Source: an uncultured Bacteroidales bacterium | Lineage (GTDB): Bacteria > Bacteroidota > Bacteroidia > Bacteroidales > UBA932 | Direction of reading: 5' to 3' | DNA: 64,000 nucleotides | Assembly (NCBI GenBank): GCA_947630665.1 | Contig: CANRID010000006.1 | Coordinates: forward strand, 1 to 64,000 | Shown: positions 27,182 to 33,798 of the stretch, piece by piece | How the letters are laid out: each line of letters opens with the position of its first letter | How positions within the stretch are numbered: the first letter of the stretch is position 1 | The notes under the pieces: model-generated | Seen by the model: the letters and a program-made list of their open reading frames with translations, nothing else | What the model was told of the DNA's origin: nothing | The model's database searches: none | Translations under genes and position numbers: made by a program

Positions 27182-28375
27182 ATGATGACAAATGATAAGA
27201 TCCGTGGTTGCCTGATGGCGGGCGCCGCAGGCGATGCACTCGGTTATACGGTGGAGTTTATAAGCCGCCGGGCAATACTCTCCCACTTCGGAGAGCAGGG
27301 AATTACCAGATTCGTCCTTGACGGCAACGGCAAGGCTTTGATTAGCGACGATACGCAGATGACGCTCTTTACTGCAAACGGTCTGCTGATGGGGCTGACT
27401 CGCGGTTATATGCGCGGTATCGGTGGCCGCCCCGAAAAGTATGTTGACAGAGCATATCTCGATTGGTACTACACACAGACAGGCAGGAAAAGTGAAAGGC
27501 TTACAGACGATTGGCCTTCCACCTGGCTTCGCGACCTGCCCGAAATGGCTCACCTCCGTGCTCCCGGTAATACCTGCCTGAGCGCTTGCGAGAGTCTGTC
27601 CCGACAAGAAAAAGTACACAACAACAGCAAAGGCTGCGGTGGCATTATGCGTGTCGCTCCTATGGCATTGCTCAATGCGGGATACACGTCAAGAAACGAG
27701 AATGGCTATACAATAGAAGAACTTGCCAAAGCAGGTGGCGAGATTGCGGAGTGTACCCACAAACATCCTCTCGGTTTCTTGCCCGCTTCACTTCTTACGG
27801 TGTTGCTATACAAGGTTGTACCGATGTCGGCAAGGCAAGTTCAAGAAGAAATCGACCGCATAGTGGCCGAAACATTGGACATTCTCAATGTAATCTATCG
27901 GGACAAATATGCAAAGGACAAGGAATATCTGAAAGCGCTAACCGAAAAGGCCATGCAATTGGCCCACTCCGACACTTCCGACGCAGACGCCATTCGTCAA
28001 TTAGGGGAAGGTTGGTCCGGCGAAGAGGCTTGGGCCATTGCGCTGTACTCGGCAGTGCGCCATATCGACAGCGTGGAAGATGCCATTGTAGCCTCGGTCA
28101 ACCACGACGGGGATAGCGATTCCACAGGTTCCATCTGCGGTAACATTATGGGTGCCATTTATGGCTATAAGCATATCAGAGAGCGCAATATTTTCTGTCC
28201 CGACGGTAAAAAGATAGAAGATACCCTCGAACTCTCGGAAATCATCCTTGCACTTGCCGATGACCTCTCGACGGGCTGTATCATCAGTCAGTACGACCCT
28301 ATCGATACTCCCGCAAAGCGGCAATGGTATGAACGCTACTGCGAGATGAAGCCAACGGGTATTGGGAAGAACTAA
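27182..28375 (+). CDS. ADP-ribosylglycohydrolase family protein
   Basis: A 397-residue (two adjacent Met codons) DraG/ARH-type hydrolase that would release ADP-ribose from ADP-ribosylated protein, DNA or small molecules. Begins IRGCLMAGAAGDALGYTVEF; the dinuclear Mg site is seen in ISDDTQMT and in the C-terminal NHDGDSDSTGSICGNIMGA, both intact. It is 93 bases downstream of the Nudix regulator with no terminator between, so the two are probably co-transcribed. Substrate is unknown. No ADP-ribosyltransferase is visible nearby, though the RES and SEFIR proteins 4-6 kb away belong to fold groups that act on NAD. Confidence 0.92.
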   Translation: MMTNDKIRGCLMAGAAGDALGYTVEFISRRAILSHFGEQGITRFVLDGNGKALISDDTQMTLFTANGLLMGLTRGYMRGIGGRPEKYVDRAYLDWYYTQTGRKSERLTDDWPSTWLRDLPEMAHLRAPGNTCLSACESLSRQEKVHNNSKGCGGIMRVAPMALLNAGYTSRNENGYTIEELAKAGGEIAECTHKHPLGFLPASLLTVLLYKVVPMSARQVQEEIDRIVAETLDILNVIYRDKYAKDKEYLKALTEKAMQLAHSDTSDADAIRQLGEGWSGEEAWAIALYSAVRHIDSVEDAIVASVNHDGDSDSTGSICGNIMGAIYGYKHIRERNIFCPDGKKIEDTLELSEIILALADDLSTGCIISQYDPIDTPAKRQWYERYCEMKPTGIGKN

Positions 28376-28407
28376 TACACCCTAACCTCTTCGTATTCGG
28401 CATAGCT

Positions 28408-28429
28408 AAAGTATATTTTATTGTACTTT
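28408..28429. promoter_or_regulatory. Inverted repeat upstream of hipB, possible operator
   Basis: AAAGTA-N10-TACTTT directly upstream of the -33 region of the hipB promoter. HipB-type antitoxins bind palindromes in their own promoter; here the link is only positional. Confidence 0.4.
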
Positions 28430-28432
28430 TAC

Positions 28433-28463
28433 TTGATTGCATCGAATTTTCTTAATAGATTTG
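28433..28463 (+). promoter_or_regulatory. Promoter of the hipB-hipS pair
   Basis: TTG (28433-28435), 20 bases, TAGATTTG (28456-28463). Start near 28470, 18 bases before the hipB ATG. Confidence 0.6.
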
Positions 28464-28487
28464 CACAAAAGTTTATTATGTCATACC

Positions 28488-28688
28488 ATGGAGCTGAAAG
28501 ATATAATGAAGCAACGGCGGGAAATACTTTCCCTAACGCAACGGGATCTCGCTGAAATGGCGCAGGTCGGACTTGCCACAATCAAGGACATTGAACGAGG
28601 TAAAGGAAATCCGGCACTTAACACCGTCAAGAAAATTCTTGAGGTTCTCGGCATTGAGATTGATTACCGAATAAGACAGACTATATAA
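28488..28688 (+). CDS. hipB: HipB-like helix-turn-helix antitoxin
   Basis: A 66-residue XRE-type DNA-binding protein: MELKDIMKQRREILSLTQRD then LAEMAQVGLATIKDIERGKG, the full helix-turn-helix with typical HipB wording, and LNTVKKILEVLGIEI as the dimer region. The ATG at 28488 fits the promoter; the upstream in-frame start at 28437 precedes the transcript start. It lies 12 bases before the HipA N-terminal-domain gene, the first two genes of a tripartite HipBST-type toxin-antitoxin operon. Confidence 0.88.
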   Translation: MELKDIMKQRREILSLTQRDLAEMAQVGLATIKDIERGKGNPALNTVKKILEVLGIEIDYRIRQTI

Positions 28689-28700
28689 TCTTATTGAAAG

Positions 28701-29030
28701 ATGAGAAAGTTGGCAGTATATTACAATGATACAGAAGCCGGGATTCTTACCGAGCAATATCCCGGAGCCGGGTACACCTTCCAATACAAGGAAGAATACC
28801 TCAATTCTACAATGCCTCCGATTTCAACGACATTGCCTAAGCAAAACGCCGCTTATAATTCGGAACACCTTTTCCCATTTTTTTCAAATATGCTTCCCGA
28901 AGGTGCCAACCGCCGGGTTATATGCCGTTCACAGAGGATCGACGAGAATGATTTTTTCGGGCTGCTCAAGGCAATGGCAGACAAGGACTTCATTGGAGCC
29001 GTAAATGTAAGGAGGATGAACAATGACTGA
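28701..29030 (+). CDS. hipS: HipA N-terminal-domain protein (HipS-like)
   Basis: A 109-residue stand-alone version of the N-subdomain-1 of HipA kinases: KLAVYYNDTEAGILTEQYPG, then YTFQYKEEYL and FPFFSNMLPEG, ending with DFIGAVNVRRMNND. In HipBST systems this piece is a separate protein (HipS) that neutralises the kinase HipT. Its TGA overlaps by 8 bases the ATG of the hipT remnant, with AGGAGG upstream of that ATG, the normal coupling. Since the kinase is lost, the protein now has no visible partner. Confidence 0.85.
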   Translation: MRKLAVYYNDTEAGILTEQYPGAGYTFQYKEEYLNSTMPPISTTLPKQNAAYNSEHLFPFFSNMLPEGANRRVICRSQRIDENDFFGLLKAMADKDFIGAVNVRRMNND

Positions 29031-29076
29031 AGTTAAAAACTGTCCATCTTCCCTTCAAGAAGGGTTTGATACATAA
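29023..29076 (+). pseudogene. hipT: hipT kinase remnant (17 codons)
   Basis: Reads MTEVKNCPSSLQEGFDT then TAA. The opening CP-S-L-EGFDT matches the N-terminus of Bacteroidota HipA-type kinases, which normally run on for about 300 residues with TYS. The overlap with hipS and the ribosome site are intact, but the rest of the gene is missing: the next bases are non-coding and then belong to the rhuM tail on the other strand. A deletion removing the toxin is the simplest reading. Confidence 0.65.
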
Positions 29077-29163
29077 CGTAACTATAAACGTATCGTTAAT
29101 GAGCGAATAAACCGCTTCATCCGAAAATCGGAATAGCGATATCTCTCAAAAATCACACATCAT

Positions 29164-29840
29164 TTATTCATCTTTTCCCTTCAGCATCTTGACAGCCCGG
29201 TCGAAGTCGCTCTCGAACAGGCTCATTTCACGCTGACGATATATCTCAAACTCTTTTTCAGCCTTTTCTATCGCCTCCTTATGTGAAATATTGCCATTGC
29301 CGGTCAGCACCTTGCGCTACGAGGATCATAATCAATGGCTGTCGCGTAAATATCCGTTACCTGCTGGTAAAAATTGCGTTCACTGCTACGAATGTCGCGA
29401 ATGCGCTGCAAGAGTTCACGGAAATAACGATTACCTCCCTGTTTGAGCCGCTCGTCATCCATCGCAAAGCCTTTCTGGATATATTCGTGGAGCCGTTGCG
29501 TTGCCCAGCGACGGAAACGTGTGGCGATTTGAGACTGAACACGATAACCCAACGCGATAATCATATCGAGGTTATAATGAGCCACATCGCGTGTTTGAGT
29601 TTTTTCCTCAATAGCCCCGTGCTGAGTGGTTATTCGGAATTTCCGAACGACCACTTCTCCGTCGAGTTCTCTATCTTCAATGATATGCTTTATATGTTCG
29701 CTGACATTGGACACGCTTGTCTGGTAGATCTCTGCCAACTGTTTCTGCGTAAGCCACAAATCCTCGTCGGCGAAACGAACAGACACTCGCGTTACCTCGT
29801 TATCGTCCTGATAGATGATTATTTTATTATCTTCTTTCAT
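29164..29840 (-). pseudogene. rhuM: RhuM family gene with internal deletion and frameshift
   Basis: RhuM (virulence RhuM family, Fic/DOC-associated in many genomes) is normally about 330 residues. From 29840 the frame gives MKEDNKIIIYQDDNEVTRVS and the ORF6N-like DNA-binding region (LWLTQKQLAEIYQTS), through VTDIYATAIDYDPRSA, then stops after 178 residues at 29304. A different frame directly after it encodes LTGNGNISHKEAIEKAEK and a tail with LFESDFDRAVKML ending at 29164, which resembles the normal C-terminus. About 100 central codons are therefore missing and the halves are out of frame. The N-terminal part could still be translated. Confidence 0.75.
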
Positions 29841-29881
29841 GATATTCTACAATGCCTCAGCTTTTAGCCGACAGTCATGCA

Positions 29882-31348
29882 TTATTCTTTTGGAACAATA
29901 ATCTCCCAATGACCGCCCTTATCGGCCCCTATACGTTTGATAATTCCTTGTTTCTGCAGCTTTTGAATATGATATTTCACCCCATTCTCTGTGATATTAT
30001 TTAAGTTTGCCGCAATCTCTTTACGGCTGGCATTAGGATGGTTCTGTATATATTCAATTATGGCTAACTGTATATCAGAAAGTGCATTACCGACTGTCTG
30101 GGTAGTTTTCTGGGTAGTTTTCTGGGTAGTTTTCTGGGTAGTAACTTGCGAAACCCTATCTTCATTTGAATAAACATTAACACAGAAGACCGTCAGTTTT
30201 GAGACATCGAACTCCGCCTCCTTGTTGCCGTTCTCGCGCAACATATCCTGCACGCGCATTACACCTTGATTGAACATATTGACATATTTCATCTCTTTCA
30301 TCGCCTCTGCCACAATCGGGTTGCGATAGTCATTCACCATCGGGAAATTTTCCGGACGAGCCTCGCCATACAGACCTCCGGCATTCATAATCTCAACATG
30401 GTCATCGAACTGATACAGGCGAATCGGCATATTGGACTGGTAGTCGCGGTGCATACAAGCGTTCATCATCAACTCTCTCAATGCGTTCTTGGGATAGTTG
30501 ATAACTGTCTTTTCGCGGAAAAGGCTGGCGCTTACCGGACGTTGTGTGATAATGGCATCGCTGACAAACGACTCCAACGCCGGCAGCATACTGTACAACG
30601 GACCTTGAAAACGCTTCTCATTAAGCACTTCACCCCCTTTCTCTTTACCTGCAAAACGCACATACTGCACAAAATCTCCGGGCATATAATAGCGGGGATT
30701 CTTGCCGAACAAGATAATCGCTCCGTAGGTGGGGCAATCGTGTGTGCGGTCGTACAGACGGACAGAGGCCATTTGCTCTTTTATATCCCGCCTGTCCTGG
30801 TTCAATATATCCGCATCTACGACCGACGGCAGATAGGTATCTTTGATATAGTCCAGATTCAAGTCATCAAGCGTAGAGCCTAAACACGGTGTCGCATCAA
30901 AAGTGGCCATATAAGCGGTACGACGCTCAGTCAGAAGACGTTCTTCCGCTTCGCTGGCAATATCCCGTCTCGGTCCGATGCGGACGAATACTCTGCCACG
31001 ATAACGGACCGGCGGGAGCAACGACGGCGAAACCTCCGCTACAAGTAAATCACCTTCGGGAAATGTAACTTTATCGACCGTCATCACAGGTAATGGCAGG
31101 ATATTGCCGTCCGACCGAATAGCGGCAATCTTTCTGAGCAAAGCATCATCTACCTTCAATCCCGACAAACTGCCATCTTCGTTCGCGCCTATAAACAGAT
31201 ACCCTTTCTTGCGCGAATCAGGCAAATCATTGGCAAAAGCGCAAATCGCCTCGCAGAACTTGTCCATATTGCCGGTAGATATGGTTCGCTCTATCCGGTA
31301 AGTCTCCGTACTGTGCAGCAGGGTTTGTATTTCGGCTTTCGTTATCAT
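29882..31348 (-). CDS. AlbA_2-domain ATP-binding regulator (RecG-like/Schlafen-type), copy 1
   Basis: A 488-residue protein: N-terminal AlbA_2 (divergent AAA_4, Schlafen-like) domain with FANDLPDSRKKGYLFIGANED, a HATPase_c_4 region (LRELMMNACMHRDYQ, EIMNAGGLYG, NQGVMRVQDML) and a C-terminal winged helix (ASRKEIAANLNNITENGVKYH). A Thr/Gln/Lys linker encoded by four 12-bp repeats joins the last two. Such proteins are often annotated as RecG-like or putative transcriptional regulators and sit in defence or mobile loci; function unproven. Transcribed toward the rhuM pseudogene. Confidence 0.85.
   Translation of the reverse strand: MITKAEIQTLLHSTETYRIERTISTGNMDKFCEAICAFANDLPDSRKKGYLFIGANEDGSLSGLKVDDALLRKIAAIRSDGNILPLPVMTVDKVTFPEGDLLVAEVSPSLLPPVRYRGRVFVRIGPRRDIASEAEERLLTERRTAYMATFDATPCLGSTLDDLNLDYIKDTYLPSVVDADILNQDRRDIKEQMASVRLYDRTHDCPTYGAIILFGKNPRYYMPGDFVQYVRFAGKEKGGEVLNEKRFQGPLYSMLPALESFVSDAIITQRPVSASLFREKTVINYPKNALRELMMNACMHRDYQSNMPIRLYQFDDHVEIMNAGGLYGEARPENFPMVNDYRNPIVAEAMKEMKYVNMFNQGVMRVQDMLRENGNKEAEFDVSKLTVFCVNVYSNEDRVSQVTTQKTTQKTTQKTTQTVGNALSDIQLAIIEYIQNHPNASRKEIAANLNNITENGVKYHIQKLQKQGIIKRIGADKGGHWEIIVPKE
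30098..30145 (-). repeat. 12-bp tandem repeat (4 units) in AlbA_2 protein linker
   Basis: CTGGGTAGTTTT (plus strand) three times and a fourth, altered copy. On the minus strand it encodes TTQK repeated before the winged helix. Whole units are multiples of three, so copy-number change alters linker length without breaking the frame. Confidence 0.92.
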
Positions 31349-31401
31349 AATTGAATCATACTTTTATCTCGTTCTAAAAACAACCTGAATTTCGGCAACC
31401 G

Positions 31402-31782
31402 TCACCAACCAAATCTTCTTATGTCGAACAGGAATTTAGCCATCTCTTCGGCTGTGATTTTTGAGAGTTTTACCTGAACTTCTGGGGAATATTGGAGGCG
31501 GATATTATACAATACCATGAAATTGTATATATTGCCCAACGCTTGTGAACCCAATGAATTGGGATAGAACACTCCTTTGTCCGTTTCATCATCAACGAGG
31601 TCCAATGCCTTGGCAAGAGCATCATTCAGTTTGTCATCCCGCTTTCTAATCCAATCACAAGTCTTCTTTGATCGTATGGATTGTAACTCATTGTTACAAT
31701 TGATAATTTCAGTTTGGTAGTTTTGCGCTTCTGCCAATTTTGCCATTGCCTCGTTATATGTAGCACTCTTATTATTTATCAT
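31402..31782 (-). CDS. Hypothetical protein (126 aa)
   Basis: Not recognised. Mostly helical by appearance, with a coiled-coil-like N-terminal half (AMAKLAEAQNYQTEIINCNN, ELQSIRSKKTCDWIRKRDDK) and a more ordered second half (FYPNSLGSQALGNIYNF, AEEMAKFLFDIRRFGW). No signal peptide or membrane segment. It lies between the SEFIR gene (107 bases upstream in transcription) and the AlbA_2 gene (53 bases downstream), all on the minus strand, so it probably belongs to the same accessory cluster. A partner of the SEFIR protein is possible but unsupported. Confidence 0.65.
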   Translation of the reverse strand: MINNKSATYNEAMAKLAEAQNYQTEIINCNNELQSIRSKKTCDWIRKRDDKLNDALAKALDLVDDETDKGVFYPNSLGSQALGNIYNFMVLYNIRLQYSPEVQVKLSKITAEEMAKFLFDIRRFGW

Positions 31783-31889
31783 TCACGCACAGTAATTATA
31801 AGGATCGAATTAAATATCTTGATATATCTGATAATCAAACTCTAGGAGATGGCCTATATCTACAAAATTACGAATAACTTTTGTAACTC

Positions 31890-32732
31890 TTATTGCAACG
31901 AATTTATCATTTCATTTTCCAAAATAAAAATCTGACCTTCAGATATAGTTCTGCATCTAGAACTGAAATCGAAACTGTCAATTTCTTTTAAGGAAGGAAA
32001 TTCTGTGAATGTCGGATTGTATCCAAGTCTCTTAACCTTATCTTTGTAACTGTATATGCGCCCTTGTCCTGCAGTACTCCATTTTGTAACAAATTGGTAT
32101 TCATTGGTTCCAATTATATATTCGCCATTATTTTGACTATAATCAAATGACACATGAGCGCAAAATAATGTGTTTGAATATTTAATTTTATCTATACTCA
32201 AATTGACACCTATCTTCTTATCAACATCATGGCTTGCTTGATATGGATTTTCTCCTAACACCGGTTTATCAAGACAATCTTTATTGTAAATACGATCTAA
32301 TAATTTTCGATAAGAAATATAGTATTTACTATCATCGCGAAAATCGACATAGAATGGTGCTCCCAAAAACTTAGGAATTTTCCCTGTTTCACTATTTCTT
32401 ATTATCGGAATGATGTAATTGGCGGTCCCGTCTTCTATTAAGTCTGCCGTCAATATTCTTTTTTCATATCCTACACCGCCCTTGTTGGCATTAGCCTTTT
32501 TTGTATAGTTATCACTACATATACATAAAACTATATGGGCCTGTGTTAAACCGTGCTCCATAAAAAACGGCAAATCATCCCCAAGACGTATATCCCATTG
32601 ATCTAAAATCACATCTACGCCATGCATTCTGAGGTCAGAGGATAGTTTTCGAACCCAATCTTTATGGTCTTGGTTATCGTGTGAATATGATACAAACGCT
32701 GTTGGATATTCCTTATTTTCTATGTCTTTCAT
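31890..32732 (-). CDS. SEFIR (TIR-like) domain protein
   Basis: A 280-residue protein. An N-terminal SEFIR domain (about 8-150) shows the family signatures: PTAFVSYSHDN, VDVILDQWDIRLGDDLPFFM, HIVLCICSDNYTKKAN and GGVGYEKRILTADL. SEFIR is a TIR relative that in bacteria appears in antiphage and signalling loci. The C-terminal 130 residues (NLSIDKIKYSNTLFCAHVSF onward) are not recognised and may be a sensor or effector domain. ATG at 32732 (MKDIENKEYP) is preferred over 32789, which starts in the remnant of another gene. AT-rich. Downstream of the RES/restriction-like operon, separated from it by 128 bases holding a rhuM remnant. Confidence 0.86.
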   Translation of the reverse strand: MKDIENKEYPTAFVSYSHDNQDHKDWVRKLSSDLRMHGVDVILDQWDIRLGDDLPFFMEHGLTQAHIVLCICSDNYTKKANANKGGVGYEKRILTADLIEDGTANYIIPIIRNSETGKIPKFLGAPFYVDFRDDSKYYISYRKLLDRIYNKDCLDKPVLGENPYQASHDVDKKIGVNLSIDKIKYSNTLFCAHVSFDYSQNNGEYIIGTNEYQFVTKWSTAGQGRIYSYKDKVKRLGYNPTFTEFPSLKEIDSFDFSSRCRTISEGQIFILENEMINSLQ

Positions 32733-32766
32733 ATAATTTATATTTTGTTTTCGTATTCTTCGCGGG

Positions 32767-32877
32767 TTATGGGGGAGTGGCGGGGTCAATGGTTTTTACC
32801 TCGTTGGCAAAACGAACTGACACTCGCGTTACCTCGTTGTCGTCTTGGTAGATGATTATTTTATTGTCTTCTTTCAT
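32767..32877 (-). pseudogene. rhuM: Second rhuM remnant (36 codons)
   Basis: Reads MKEDNKIIIYQDDNEVTRVS, then VRFANEVKTIDP and a stop at 32767. The first 24 codons match the start of the rhuM pseudogene at 29840. At DNA level 79 bases (32799-32877) match 29762-29840 with 7 differences by hand count. Its ATG lies inside the end of the RES gene. What follows is unrelated to rhuM, so the rest of that copy was replaced by the SEFIR gene region. Confidence 0.85.
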
Positions 32878-33772
32878 CATCTTTTTCTATAATTGGGAGT
32901 TTTTTGTAATCACGATACTTTGGTTTATTATCTTTAATACAGTATAAATCACCCTGATAATTAGCAGAACCAATTGCCGCCCTTGCTGTTAATTTTATAT
33001 CTTCCATTCTTAAATCCTGCGAAGATATCGCCTCGCATTTTTCATAGTTAAATATTGTCAGATTTACTCCTCCATAGTGTAGAGAACTATTAAATCGTAT
33101 TCCGTCATAACCAAGGCTTTTAATATATTCTGCGATTACCTGAGTCGGTATATAATCCTCTGAATTATTGGTAGGTCTTGAGAATGCCCCTTGTATCATT
33201 CCCATTACATACATTTCCATTGTCGCACTTTTATTATCGGATAAATTTATGTCTACTGCAATATTCGCGATTTTAAGAGGTTCATTTACCCGTATCTGTG
33301 CTATATTTATTGCATCACAAATAAAAGGACGCACTTCGAACATTGATGTTGTAGGACTTTCTGATACATATAAATACTTAATGTATTGAGGATTTGCACG
33401 TCCTGCCGGAATTTTAACTCCTTTGGGTGGAACAAACGAAGCTTCTTTTGTAAGTCCTTTAAAAGGATTTGCTTTACCCACATATTTGATATTTAGTTTT
33501 TCTCCTTCAGGTGCGCCATAACATTTATACATCATATGGTCATTTATAGAACTATCGTCTATGATTCTCGCTCTATAATAAATTTGCCCTGATTCTATTT
33601 TAAGAATGTTATTATCTATATACTCCGAAAGAATATCCAATAATTTATGCCTTAAAAAGAACCGATTTTTATAAAATACAGTCTCTTTGAACGAATACCA
33701 CAATTTGCGAGCCTCAAAACTCCCGTCCGTTTCATCAAATGTTTTTTCATGTATTTCTCTATCTACTCTCAT
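32861..33772 (-). CDS. RES-domain protein
   Basis: A 303-residue protein with a RES domain in its central part: YYRARI (Arg67, Arg69), AGRANPQYIKYLYVS (from residue 123), MFEVRP (Glu146) and GYDGIRFNSSLHYGGVNLTIF. The named Arg and Glu are the residues used by RES toxins, which degrade NAD+ (as in MbcT and related RES-Xre modules). No Xre-type antitoxin is adjacent. Instead the gene starts 26 bases after the giant helicase-methylase gene on the same strand, so it is probably its operon partner. The N-terminal 60 residues are not recognised. A NAD-depleting effector controlled by the restriction-like proteins is a hypothesis. Confidence 0.82.
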   Translation of the reverse strand: MRVDREIHEKTFDETDGSFEARKLWYSFKETVFYKNRFFLRHKLLDILSEYIDNNILKIESGQIYYRARIIDDSSINDHMMYKCYGAPEGEKLNIKYVGKANPFKGLTKEASFVPPKGVKIPAGRANPQYIKYLYVSESPTTSMFEVRPFICDAINIAQIRVNEPLKIANIAVDINLSDNKSATMEMYVMGMIQGAFSRPTNNSEDYIPTQVIAEYIKSLGYDGIRFNSSLHYGGVNLTIFNYEKCEAISSQDLRMEDIKLTARAAIGSANYQGDLYCIKDNKPKYRDYKKLPIIEKDDERRQ

Positions 33773-33798
33773 GACCCATATTATGATAGTTGTTACAT

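Noticed and set aside
26366-27619. 417-codon minus-strand frame across the Nudix regulator and glycohydrolase
   Set aside because: Both plus-strand genes have clear family motifs; the antisense frame is a shadow.
30098-30145. Possible CRISPR-like array
   Set aside because: Units are contiguous 12-mers without spacers and lie in a coding frame; the 18-bp dnaG and 15-bp repeats are likewise coding.
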